Below are positions 1 through 7,532 of a stretch of DNA of 10,588 bases, in pieces. The stretch spans positions 1 through 10,588 of the forward strand of contig MVRB01000096.1 in assembly GCA_002067635.1 (NCBI GenBank). Reading direction: 5' to 3'. Position numbers and translations under genes: made by a program. The notes under the pieces are model-generated. The model saw only the letters and a list, made by a program, of their open reading frames with translations, was not told where the DNA came from and searched no databases. This stretch comes from Methanomassiliicoccales archaeon PtaU1.Bin030 (GTDB lineage Archaea; Thermoplasmatota; Thermoplasmata; Methanomassiliicoccales; Methanomassiliicoccaceae). Within the stretch, counting starts at the first letter, position 1. The number at the start of each line of letters is the position of its first letter.

Positions 1-1413
1 GGCATACCCTTGACTGGATATCTGGTCTACCGTTCCGAGTCCCCTGGTAGCGAAATCCTTCTTGCGGACGCGGGCCTGAACCTTTCTTACAACGACACCT
101 CGGTGGTCAACGGTCAGACCTACTACTATATCGTGAAGGCATCCAATGGCATCTACGAGGGTGAGTCCAGTGACGAGGTCCAGGGCACACCGCATACGGC
201 CCCCTCCGTCCCCGAGCAGGTCCAGGCCGCTCCCGGGCTTAAGAACATCACCATCAGCTGGGCAGCTCCCTACGATGGAGGCAGCTCCATCGACGGATAT
301 CTGCTGGAGTATGGGACCTCGGTCGACGACCTCTCTCACAGTGCCCTTACTGGCAATGTGACCGAGTACACCCTCTCGGGCCTGCTCGACGGTACCCTCT
401 ACTCCTTCAGGATAAGCGCCCACAACTCCGCTGGATTCGGGCAGCCGTCGACCATTTTCCAGGAGAGAACCTTCGGACCGCCTGCGGCCCCCATGGTGGC
501 CGCTTCCATAGGTCTGTCCTTTGTTAACATCACGTGGGCGGTCCCCCCCTCGGACGCCCCTATCACAGGATATAAGATCTTCAGGGGAACGATGTCGGGA
601 GCGATGGAAGTGTACGCTACCGTTAACGATACGCCGTTCTTCAACGACACGATGGTCACCAGCGGACTGGACTACTTCTATGCGGTGGCGGCTCTCAGCG
701 AGGCGGGGGAGGGCGCTATGAGCGATGAGATCATCGCCCATCCAACCTCGCTGCCAGCGGCGATCACCGATCTCCAAGGTCAGGCAGGACCGATGAGCGT
801 GACCCTCTCGTGGACCCCGCCGGCAGACGGGGGCTCTGCCATCACCGCATACAACGTGTACCGGGGGACGGAGGCAGGGTCACTGGTAAGGCTCACCACC
901 CTGACCGGGGTGACGTACAAGGATACCAGTGCTGTCCCCGGAACTGCATACGTCTACGCCGTGTCCGCGGTCAACGCCAATGGAGAGGGAGAGCGGTCCA
1001 CAGTAATAGCTACCTCCCTCTACCCTCCCCCTCTGCCCACGGACGTCAGGGTCGTGCGCAACGGCGGTTCCGCAGTTCTGACCTGGTCCATGCCCGAGGG
1101 CAACTCGTCGTCCGGGGAGGTGGGGGGCTTCGTGATCTACCGCGCTGTCGCCGGAGGACACGAGGAGGCCATCGGACTGATACACGATAGTGATGCTAGG
1201 AGCTTTACCGACACTGATGCCCCCACGGGAGCTTCGAGCTACCGCGTCGGTGTCCTCAACACGGACTCCAGCATCAGCCCATCGATCAGCAGCTCGGCGG
1301 TCCTGGAGGGAACTGAGTCAGGTATTAACGTTCTCCTCATCCTCCTGCCGCTGGGCCTTGGCGGGGCCTTCCTTCTTATTTTCCTATTGAGAAGGAAGCA
1401 TAACATGGTCTGA
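1..1413 (+). CDS. Fibronectin type III repeat surface protein with C-terminal membrane anchor (5' end outside window)
   Basis: The reading frame is open from base 1, so the N-terminus, and presumably a signal peptide, lies upstream; the TTG at base 10 is internal. Counting that TTG as residue 1, there are five fibronectin-III domains: a partial one (to about 62), then about 64-155, 157-246, 248-336 and 338-434. Each shows the conserved W in strand B (ITISW, NITW, TLSW, LTW) and a Y-x-V/A pattern in strand F. Domains 1, 3, 4 and 5 carry a (G/A)Y-x-(V/I)-(Y/F)R motif; domain 2 has LEYGT instead. A hydrophobic segment at about 440-460 followed by RRKH predicts a single C-terminal helix with the repeats outside the cell. 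Eight N-x-S/T sequons (N24, N28, N79, N116, N173, N206, N212, N365) would suit archaeal N-glycosylation. The role is probably adhesion or cell-surface structure, but no catalytic domain is visible and the missing upstream part could hold one. It is convergent with fprA. Confidence 0.93.
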   Translation, partial: GIPLTGYLVYRSESPGSEILLADAGLNLSYNDTSVVNGQTYYYIVKASNGIYEGESSDEVQGTPHTAPSVPEQVQAAPGLKNITISWAAPYDGGSSIDGYLLEYGTSVDDLSHSALTGNVTEYTLSGLLDGTLYSFRISAHNSAGFGQPSTIFQERTFGPPAAPMVAASIGLSFVNITWAVPPSDAPITGYKIFRGTMSGAMEVYATVNDTPFFNDTMVTSGLDYFYAVAALSEAGEGAMSDEIIAHPTSLPAAITDLQGQAGPMSVTLSWTPPADGGSAITAYNVYRGTEAGSLVRLTTLTGVTYKDTSAVPGTAYVYAVSAVNANGEGERSTVIATSLYPPPLPTDVRVVRNGGSAVLTWSMPEGNSSSGEVGGFVIYRAVAGGHEEAIGLIHDSDARSFTDTDAPTGASSYRVGVLNTDSSISPSISSSAVLEGTESGINVLLILLPLGLGGAFLLIFLLRRKHNMV

Positions 1414-1490
1414 TGGTCCCCAGCAAACCTCTTCCAGATCATATTTCCTTCTCCCATAACAACCGAGAGGCGTAGACCCGTTGAGGGAGC

Positions 1491-2675
1491 TCAGACAACG
1501 CTCCTTTCCTTTATCTTTTGGCCGATGGTCCTGCCGAACTCACGGCATTTCCGGCGCTCCTCCTCCTGGGGTATGAACCTCACCTGGTAGGGCTCCAGGG
1601 GAAGGTCCAGGCCGCTTCCCTTGAGCAGGTCCTGGGCCATCTTCACGGCCCCTCCGGCCCACCCGTATGATCCAAACACCGCCCCTATGCGGTTGGTGGG
1701 ACGGAGTCCCCTGAGATAGTAGATCATATCCGCTACAGAGGGGAACAGGTTGTTGTTGAGCGTGGGGGACCCTATCACCACCGCTCTGGAGTCCAGCACC
1801 TCCTTCATGACCTCGCTCCGGTCTGTCTCGCCCAGCTTCATGACCCTGACCTCGATGCCCTCGGAGGCTATGCCCTCGGCTATCTCCTCGGCCATGATGC
1901 GCGTGGAGTTCCACATGGTGTCGTAGACGACGACCGCCTTCTCCTTGGTCTGGGAGCTGGACCACTGAGAGTACAGCTCGAATATCTTACCCAGGTTCTT
2001 GCGCCAGATCACACCATGGGATGTGGCTATGATCTTTATGTCAATGTCCTTGGCCTTTAGGATGGTCCTCTCCACCTGGGAGTTGAACAATAGTATAATG
2101 TTGGCATAGTACTTCGCCGCCTCCTGGTAGAGGATGTCCTGGTCCACCTCGTCGTCGAACCTCTTGGTAGTGGCATAGTGCTGCCCGAAAGCATCCATGC
2201 TGAACAGCACCTTGTCCTCCTCCACGTAGGTGAACATGGAGTCCGGCCAGTGGAGCATGGGGGTGTCTATGAACTTCAGGGTCTTCCCGCCAAGCTTGAT
2301 CTCCTGACCGTCCTTCACCATTTCCGTCCTCAGCTTGGGGAAGTGAAGCCGGAGGCCCTCCACCCCCATACGGGACGCCAGCACCGTAGCTCCGGTCAGT
2401 TCCTGCATCAGGGGCAGGCTGCTGGAGTGGTCCATCTCGGTGTGGTTGGACACTATGATGTCGATATTCTGGGGGTCGATGACGCTCCTGATCCTGCTCA
2501 GCATCTCCTCGAAGAAAGGCCTCTTGACCGTATCGATCAGGATGTTCTTTTCCCCCGTTATGAGGTATGCGTTATAGGTCGAGCCCCTGGAGGTGGAATA
2601 TCCATGGAAATTGCGGATGTTCCAATCGATCGCTCCGACCCAATAAATGCCGTCCGTTACTTGTACCGCTTCCAC
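1491..2675 (-). CDS. fprA: FprA-type flavodiiron protein (probable F420H2 oxidase)
   Basis: This is a cytoplasmic flavodiiron protein of 394 residues. In methanogens this family takes electrons from reduced F420 and reduces O2 to water; some relatives reduce NO. The N-terminal metallo-beta-lactamase domain (about 1-240) has the complete diiron ligand set: H78-x-E80-x-D82-H83, H142, D161 and H220. The C-terminal flavodoxin domain (about 246-394) has the FMN loops around YDTMWNST (251-258), SPTLNNN (303-309) and FGSYGWAGG (334-342). There is no C-terminal rubredoxin or flavin reductase domain, as in methanogen FprA. The frame stays open upstream to an ATG at 2753, but the GTG at 2675 is preferred. 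It has a GGTGA Shine-Dalgarno 4 nt upstream, and the protein then starts just before the family's usual first motif (DGIYWVGAIDWNIRNFHGY). The gene is divergent from DedA and convergent with the fibronectin-III gene. F420 specificity is inferred from the family, not visible directly. Confidence 0.95.
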   Translation of the reverse strand: MEAVQVTDGIYWVGAIDWNIRNFHGYSTSRGSTYNAYLITGEKNILIDTVKRPFFEEMLSRIRSVIDPQNIDIIVSNHTEMDHSSSLPLMQELTGATVLASRMGVEGLRLHFPKLRTEMVKDGQEIKLGGKTLKFIDTPMLHWPDSMFTYVEEDKVLFSMDAFGQHYATTKRFDDEVDQDILYQEAAKYYANIILLFNSQVERTILKAKDIDIKIIATSHGVIWRKNLGKIFELYSQWSSSQTKEKAVVVYDTMWNSTRIMAEEIAEGIASEGIEVRVMKLGETDRSEVMKEVLDSRAVVIGSPTLNNNLFPSVADMIYYLRGLRPTNRIGAVFGSYGWAGGAVKMAQDLLKGSGLDLPLEPYQVRFIPQEEERRKCREFGRTIGQKIKERSVV

Positions 2676-2679
2676 GTTC

Positions 2680-2684
2680 TCACC
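2680..2684 (-). promoter_or_regulatory. Shine-Dalgarno site of fprA
   Basis: On the minus strand GGTGA (GGTGAG if one more base is counted) lies 4 nt before the GTG at 2675. GGTGA matches the archaeal 16S anti-Shine-Dalgarno sequence. This site decides the start: the extra 26 codons up to the ATG at 2753 do not resemble the family. Confidence 0.7.
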
Positions 2685-2727
2685 GAACTGCCATTGGTAG
2701 GCATGGCGGCCTATGAAATGCTTTCGT

Positions 2728-2743
2728 GAGGTCCGCAGACCTC
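2728..2743. repeat. Perfect 6-bp inverted repeat GAGGTC-N4-GACCTC (operator candidate)
   Basis: GAGGTC (2728-2733) and its exact reverse complement GACCTC (2738-2743) are separated by CGCA. The element sits in the gap between the divergent fprA and DedA genes, 12 nt before the DedA TATA-like box and just upstream of a weak TATA-like stretch for fprA (about 2710-2724, minus strand). Position and symmetry suit a dimeric repressor or activator serving one or both genes. It is not followed by a T-run, so a terminator is less likely. Confidence 0.5.
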
Positions 2744-2755
2744 GTCCGAGCAAAG

Positions 2756-2770
2756 TTCATATAGATATAT
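2756..2770 (+). promoter_or_regulatory. TATA-box region of the DedA gene
   Basis: The sequence TTCATATAGATATAT is an AT-only island in a GC-rich setting. Its centre (about 2762) lies about 25 nt before the ATG at 2787, the usual archaeal TATA-to-start-site distance, which implies a leaderless transcript beginning at that ATG. The alternative ATG at 2769 lies inside this element. Confidence 0.6.
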
Positions 2771-2786
2771 GCAGTGGCAACCGGCA

Positions 2787-3443
2787 ATGGGCTTCATCGA
2801 GGGATTGATAGCTTGGGGAGTGGAGCTCATCATGGGGATCCTCGGGTTCCTGGGTCTGCCCGGCGTCTTCACCCTGATGACCATAGAGAGCATGTGCATA
2901 CCCATCCCCAGCGAGATAGTGCTGCCCTTCGCCGGAGCCCTAGTATTCCAGGGAAGGATCGAACTTTTCGGCGATCCCATCCTGGACATGCTGATGGTGG
3001 CCCTGGCAGGCACCTTTGGCTGCACGGCCGGATCGGTGATAGCCTATTATGTAGGCCTCAAGGGCGGCCGCCCCCTAGTCAAGAGATACGGTCGTTACAT
3101 CCGGATGAACGAGAGGCATCTAGACCTTGCGGAGTGCTGGTTCAGGAAGTACGGTGACTGGGCGGTGTTCGGCTCCAGGCTCCTTCCGGTGGTCAGGACC
3201 TTCATCTCCCTGCCCGCCGGGATGGCCTGTATGCCGTTCAAGCGCTTCGTCGTCCTATCTACCATAGGATCATTCCCTTGGTGCCTCGTCCTTTCCTACC
3301 TGGGCCTGGTCCTCGGAGAGAACTGGCAGACCATAGAGGAGCTGTATCGTCCGTTGGAGATCGTGGTGGTGCTGGGAGCGCTGGCCCTGGTCCTATACTA
3401 CGTTATCAGGAAGAGGCAAGAAAAGAAGTACTGTGCTCCTTAG
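2787..3443 (+). CDS. DedA/VTT-family integral membrane protein
   Basis: DedA-family proteins are polytopic membrane proteins linked to membrane energetics, proton-coupled transport and lipid (polyprenyl-phosphate or phospholipid) translocation; the substrate here is unknown. From the ATG at 2787 the protein is 218 residues. It shows the family signature: E34 followed by PIPSE (39-43) in the first re-entrant region, and the second motif FGSRLLPVVRTFISLPAG (128-145) with R131 and R137, matching the essential arginines of bacterial DedA proteins. Hydrophobic segments lie at about 5-32, 44-56, 67-91, 133-147, 153-177 and 190-207, with a basic tail (RKRQEKK). The start is a choice: an in-frame ATG at 2769 would add six residues (MQWQPA), but it overlaps the TATA-like box, so 2787 is preferred. 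The stop is TAG and overlaps the convergent ABCE1 stop. Family assignment is firm; function is not. Confidence 0.92.
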   Translation: MGFIEGLIAWGVELIMGILGFLGLPGVFTLMTIESMCIPIPSEIVLPFAGALVFQGRIELFGDPILDMLMVALAGTFGCTAGSVIAYYVGLKGGRPLVKRYGRYIRMNERHLDLAECWFRKYGDWAVFGSRLLPVVRTFISLPAGMACMPFKRFVVLSTIGSFPWCLVLSYLGLVLGENWQTIEELYRPLEIVVVLGALALVLYYVIRKRQEKKYCAP

Positions 3444-5212
3444 GCCCCGCTGTAGTAGTACTCCCCCATCTCCTTCTGTTCCCTGTCCAGTCGTGATCCA
3501 GGTTTGTTGATCCTCGGCCTGTTGGTGTCATTGTCCCGCCGGAAGGTGACGTCCACGTTCTTGAGGAACATGTTCATGCCCTCCCTCATTTCGAACGGGC
3601 CGTTGGCCCTGCCCTCGCGGCCAGGGATGCCATCGAACACCATCATGGAATCGGATACCATGTCCAGGAAGTATATGTCATGGTCTACTATGAGCGCGCT
3701 GCGCCCCCTCTTCTCCATGACCCTGCGGACGGTCTTCGCCGCCTCCATCCTCTGGTTCGAGTCGAGGTACGCCGAGGGCTCGTCCAGTAGGTACATGTCA
3801 GCCTCCCTGGAGAGGCAGATGGCGACGGCCACCCTCTGCAGCTCACCTCCGGAGAGGTTGTTTACGTTCTTATCATAAAGGCGCCTCAGCATCAGGGGAT
3901 GGGCGATCTCGCTCTCGAAGAAGCCCGATTGGAAGAACTCGAGGTTGGTGGCGGTGAACAGCTCCAGCACCGTGCCGTCGAAGTCAGGGGCTATATACTG
4001 CGGCTTGTACGACACCTTGACGCTGCGGTCCACCGATCCCAGGGTAGGCTCCTGGACTCCAGCGAGCATCTTCACGAAGGTGGTCTTACCGATAGCGTTA
4101 GGGCCCACCACACCTATGGACTCCCCGATCCTGATAGTGCCCGGCTCCACTCTGAGCTTGAACTGCTTGAAATCGCACTCCATGCGGTCGTAGTCGAGGA
4201 GGTGTGCTGTGAGCTGGCTGTCCCGCGGAGGATGGGACTCGAAGCGTATCTGGGTATCCCGGAAGCGGATGTTCTCCTCGCGCATGTAACCGTCCAGGTA
4301 GGTGTTGATGGCTATTCGCACCTGCCGAGGGTTGGCGAATATGCCGTATGCTCCCTCGGAACCGTAGACCAGGTAGGCATTGTCCGCCAGGAAATCGAGG
4401 ATGGCAAGGTCGTGCTCGATGACGACCACCTGCTTCTCCTCGGCCAAGGACTGGATCAGACGAGCGACCTTTATGCGCTGGTATATGTCCAGGTAAGATG
4501 ACGGCTCATCGAAGAAGTAGGTGTCCGCATCCTTCATGAGAGAGGCCGCGATGGCCACCCTCTGCAGCTCCCCCCCGGACAGCTTATCCAGGGGGCGATC
4601 GATGACCTCCTGCAGGTCCAGCAGCTCCGCGGCCTCGTCAGGGCTCATCCTCTCCGCGACCTTGCTCAGCAGCTCTCTTACAACGCCCTTGGCCACCTTG
4701 GGCAGTTTATCCACGTACTGGGGCTTGAGGGCGGTCCGAACCTTCCCTGCGTAAACCTTGGTGAGGTAATCGCCCAGCTCCGTCCCCGAAAGCCTCTCCA
4801 GGACCTGCTCCTTGGAGGGAGGGCTATCGTACTCCCCGAAGTTGGGTACCTCCTCACCCGACAGCAGCTTGATGGAGGTGGTCTTTCCTATGCCGTTCGG
4901 ACCGAGGATGCCCGTGACCAGGCCCTTCTTGGGGACAGGGAGGCGGTAGATGCGGAAACCGTTCGTACCGTACTGGTGCATGAGCTCGCTCTTCAGCTCC
5001 TCTGGCAGGCCGATGATCTTGATGGCCTCGAAGGGGCATTTATGCACGCAGATCCCGCATCCGACGCACAGCTCTTCAGATATCACCGGACGGCCGCTGT
5101 CGCCGATGACCACGGCCTCAACCCCGGTGCGCACCTTGGGGCAGTAGTTCCTGCACTCAGAGTTGCACTTCTTGGGCTGACAATGGTCCCTCAGCAGAAC
5201 GGCGATTCGCAT
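3440..5212 (-). CDS. abce1: ABCE1/Rli1 ribosome-recycling ATPase
   Basis: ABCE1 splits the archaeal 70S ribosome into subunits after termination or rescue, acting with aRF1 or aPelota on the ribosome in the cytoplasm. The 590-residue protein is complete. The N-terminal ferredoxin-like domain binds two 4Fe-4S clusters, with cysteines at 11, 16, 20, 24 and at 49, 52, 55, 59. Nucleotide-binding domain 1 has Walker A GPNGIGKTT (104-112), signature LSGGELQR (211-218), Walker B with FFDEPSSYLD (233-242) and H268. Domain 2 has Walker A GPNAIGKTT (370-378), signature LSGGELQR (453-460), Walker B with LLDEPSAYLD (475-484) and H511. All ATPase residues are intact. The frame extends upstream to 5263, but the ATG at 5212 starts the universal MRIAVLLRDHCQPKKC sequence and lies about 28 nt after a TATA-like box, so it is chosen. 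The gene is divergent from metG. Confidence 0.98.
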   Translation of the reverse strand: MRIAVLLRDHCQPKKCNSECRNYCPKVRTGVEAVVIGDSGRPVISEELCVGCGICVHKCPFEAIKIIGLPEELKSELMHQYGTNGFRIYRLPVPKKGLVTGILGPNGIGKTTSIKLLSGEEVPNFGEYDSPPSKEQVLERLSGTELGDYLTKVYAGKVRTALKPQYVDKLPKVAKGVVRELLSKVAERMSPDEAAELLDLQEVIDRPLDKLSGGELQRVAIAASLMKDADTYFFDEPSSYLDIYQRIKVARLIQSLAEEKQVVVIEHDLAILDFLADNAYLVYGSEGAYGIFANPRQVRIAINTYLDGYMREENIRFRDTQIRFESHPPRDSQLTAHLLDYDRMECDFKQFKLRVEPGTIRIGESIGVVGPNAIGKTTFVKMLAGVQEPTLGSVDRSVKVSYKPQYIAPDFDGTVLELFTATNLEFFQSGFFESEIAHPLMLRRLYDKNVNNLSGGELQRVAVAICLSREADMYLLDEPSAYLDSNQRMEAAKTVRRVMEKRGRSALIVDHDIYFLDMVSDSMMVFDGIPGREGRANGPFEMREGMNMFLKNVDVTFRRDNDTNRPRINKPGSRLDREQKEMGEYYYSGA

Positions 5213-5235
5213 ACTGAGCGCAATAAGGGCCCTCC

Positions 5236-5244
5236 GATAAAAAG
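5236..5244 (-). promoter_or_regulatory. TATA-box of the ABCE1 gene
   Basis: The minus strand reads CTTTTTATC here, centred about 28 nt before the ATG at 5212. This spacing predicts a transcript starting at or within a few bases of the start codon. No usable Shine-Dalgarno is present: GGAGGG on the minus strand is about 17 nt from the ATG, too far. Confidence 0.55.
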
Positions 5245-5280
5245 ATGATTGTGATGCCACCAAAGGGAAGGGCGGTCAAC

Positions 5281-5289
5281 CTTAAATCC
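5281..5289 (+). promoter_or_regulatory. TATA-box of metG
   Basis: CTTAAATCC is centred about 31 nt before the metG ATG at 5316, predicting a leader of only a few bases. No clear Shine-Dalgarno precedes the ATG. It lies about 45 nt from the oppositely directed ABCE1 TATA-like element, so the two genes probably share a compact divergent promoter region. Confidence 0.5.
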
Positions 5290-5315
5290 TTCTTCCACAA
5301 TGCGTTGGCGATATA

Positions 5316-7532
5316 ATGGTCAAGGTTCTAGTGTGCGTCGCGTGGCCGTACGCCAATGCCCCCATCCACCTGGGGCATGTGGCCGGCTCGCTCCTTCCCC
5401 CGGACATCTTCTCGAAATACCAGCGCCTTCATGGGAACGAGGTGCTCATGGTATCCGGTTCGGACCAGCATGGTACGCCCATCACGGTCAAGGCCGAGAA
5501 GGAGGGCGTGACCCCTGAGGTCATCGCTGAGCGCTACCATGAGATCAACAAGAAGGCCATCGAGGGTCTTGACATAGAGTTCTCGTTGTTCACCAAGACA
5601 CATACAGAGAACCACTTCGAGGTCGTGACAGATATGTTCATGACCCTGAGGGACCACGGTTTTCTCTATAAGAAGGGCACACTGCAGTACTACTGTCCCA
5701 AGTGCGAGAAGTTCCTTCCTGACCGCTACGTTGAAGGTACATGCCCCTCCTGCGGAAACGAGAAGGCGAGGGGTGACCAGTGCGAGAGGTGCGGCAAGGC
5801 TTTCGAGGGTGGTGAGCTGGTGAACGCGGTGTGCGTCCACTGCAGCACTGCTCCCGAGCTAAGAGAGACCGAGCACTACTTCCTCAAACTGACCGCGTTC
5901 CAGGACCGGCTCATCGAGTGGATCTCCGGAAAGGAGGGCTGGAAGAGCTCGGTGAAGCTGTTCACGAAGAACTGGCTGGAGGCAGGCCTGGCGGACCGCC
6001 CCATCACCAGGGACATGTCGTGGGGAGTGCCTGTGCCGCTTCCAGGATGGGAGGACAAGGTCATCTACGTGTGGTTCGATGCAGTGATCGGCTATCTATC
6101 AGCCTCCAAGGAATGGGCCAAAAGTATTGGTCGACCGGATGCTTGGAAGGAGTACTGGGCCGACCCCTCCGTCAACGCCTATTATTTCCTGGGCAAGGAT
6201 AACATCCCCTTTCATACGATCATATGGCCGGCAATGCTCATGGGATATGGTGGGCTGAACCTCCCGTATGACGTGCCTGCCAACGAGTTCCTCACCTTCA
6301 AGGGCGACAAGCTGTCGAAGAGCCGGGGCAACTCCATAGACATCCCGTCACTACTGAAGAGCTACCAGGTGGATGCCCTCCGGTACTATCTGGCGGTGAA
6401 CATGCCCGAGAACAAGGACTCGGAGTTCACTTGGGAGGACTTCGAGACGAAGATAAACAACGAGCTGGTGGCCACGCTGGGCAACTTCTACCACCGCGTG
6501 CTGAGCTTCACCTTCAAGCACTTCGGAGAGGTGCCGAGCTATCACGGCACTGAGGCCCAGAGGCATGAAGTGATGGAGGCCATCGAGAAGGCCCGCGCCG
6601 AGGTCGATGAGAACCTCCAGAAGTGCGAGTTCAAGCGAGGCCTCAAGGCCATCATGGACCTGGCTCAGTTCGGGAACCGCTACTTCGACAGCGTTGGCCC
6701 GTGGGCTCTTATAAAGAAGGACCGAGAACAGTGCGGCTCTGCACTGTACCTCAACCTGCAGCTGGTCCAGGCCCTGGCCGTGATGAGCTACCCCTTCCTG
6801 CCGCGTTCGGGCGAGGGAGCGTGGAAGCTCCTGGGATACCAGGAGGGAATGCTGAGCAAGGGGTGGGACAACATCGCCACACCTCTACCGGAGGGGCAGA
6901 AGCTGCTAGAGCCCAGGCCCCTGTTCTCCAAGATCGTCGTCGAGAAAGAAGAACCCGATGCCGCCTTTAGGGGATTCGAGAGCCTCAATCTCAAGGTGGG
7001 AAGGATCATCGATGCCCAGAACCACCCTAACGCCGATTCCCTTCTGTTGATGCAGGTGGATATCGGGAGGAAGGTACAGATCGTCGCTGGCCTCAAGGCC
7101 TACTTCACCCTAGAAGAGCTGAAGGGGAGGAAGGTGGTGGTCGTGTCCAACCTCAAGCCCGCCAAGCTGCGCGGCTATGAGTCGCAGGGGATGCTGCTGG
7201 CAGCTGAGGCCGGGGACCTGGTCACCTTGCTGATGCCCCCCGCTGATGCGGAACCCGGCGATCAGGTCAGCAGCGGCATGACGCCATCTGAGAAGCAGAT
7301 CGAGTTCAAGGACTTCCAGAAACTGACCCTGTTGATCGGGGAGGTTCAGGAGGACGGAGGCATCGATGTCGGTAGGAAGCTGAGGTGCCGTGGCCCCCCC
7401 GGGCTGGGAAGGTCCAAGGTACCGGTCTTCTTGCCCTCGCCCGAGGCCGATGAATGCCTGGTGTTCTTCACTGAGAAAGGCTCCCCCATAACCGCCGACG
7501 AGCGACTCCCAAACGGGGCCACGGTGCGATGA
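5316..7532 (+). CDS. metG: Methionyl-tRNA synthetase with C-terminal tRNA-binding OB fold
   Basis: This class Ia synthetase charges tRNA-Met (initiator and elongator) with methionine in the cytoplasm. The protein is 738 residues and complete. Rossmann fold motifs are HLGH (18-21) and KLSKS (332-336). The connective insert has a double zinc knuckle: C127/C130, C143/C146, C156/C159 and C173/C176, followed by ELRETEHYF (181-189). WGVPVP (236-241) and WFDAVIGY (253-260) are synthetase core motifs. The anticodon-binding helical domain covers about 375-535. A Trbp111/EMAPII-type OB fold follows at about 553-655, with LKVGRI, HPNADSLL and the SNLKPAKLRGYESQGMLLA block. After it, about 660-738 is an extra segment that opens like another such domain (IEFKDFQKLTLLIGEV) but is short and lacks the second half. 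The ATG at 5316 fits the family's N-terminus. Its stop overlaps the PHP gene by 4 nt. Confidence 0.98.
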   Translation: MVKVLVCVAWPYANAPIHLGHVAGSLLPPDIFSKYQRLHGNEVLMVSGSDQHGTPITVKAEKEGVTPEVIAERYHEINKKAIEGLDIEFSLFTKTHTENHFEVVTDMFMTLRDHGFLYKKGTLQYYCPKCEKFLPDRYVEGTCPSCGNEKARGDQCERCGKAFEGGELVNAVCVHCSTAPELRETEHYFLKLTAFQDRLIEWISGKEGWKSSVKLFTKNWLEAGLADRPITRDMSWGVPVPLPGWEDKVIYVWFDAVIGYLSASKEWAKSIGRPDAWKEYWADPSVNAYYFLGKDNIPFHTIIWPAMLMGYGGLNLPYDVPANEFLTFKGDKLSKSRGNSIDIPSLLKSYQVDALRYYLAVNMPENKDSEFTWEDFETKINNELVATLGNFYHRVLSFTFKHFGEVPSYHGTEAQRHEVMEAIEKARAEVDENLQKCEFKRGLKAIMDLAQFGNRYFDSVGPWALIKKDREQCGSALYLNLQLVQALAVMSYPFLPRSGEGAWKLLGYQEGMLSKGWDNIATPLPEGQKLLEPRPLFSKIVVEKEEPDAAFRGFESLNLKVGRIIDAQNHPNADSLLLMQVDIGRKVQIVAGLKAYFTLEELKGRKVVVVSNLKPAKLRGYESQGMLLAAEAGDLVTLLMPPADAEPGDQVSSGMTPSEKQIEFKDFQKLTLLIGEVQEDGGIDVGRKLRCRGPPGLGRSKVPVFLPSPEADECLVFFTEKGSPITADERLPNGATVR

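Noticed and set aside
1414..1490. Possible hairpin terminator between the fibronectin-III gene and fprA
   Set aside because: The gap has a pyrimidine-rich stretch (about 1439-1455) but no clear stem followed by a T-run, so no specific terminator is claimed.
2178..2729. 183-codon plus-strand frame opposite fprA
   Set aside because: It is antisense to a conserved enzyme with all diiron ligands; the frame stays open because of GC-rich codon structure.
2676..2753. N-terminal extension of fprA from the ATG at 2753
   Set aside because: The 26 extra residues are unlike the family, and a GTG with GGTGA upstream sits exactly where homologues start.
3899..4501. 200-codon plus-strand frame opposite ABCE1
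   Set aside because: It is antisense to an intact, highly conserved ATPase; its His/Glu/Leu-rich product has no recognisable motif.
5226..5233. AGGGCCCT palindrome upstream of ABCE1 as an operator
   Set aside because: An 8-bp GC palindrome is common by chance in this GC-rich sequence and has no second copy nearby.
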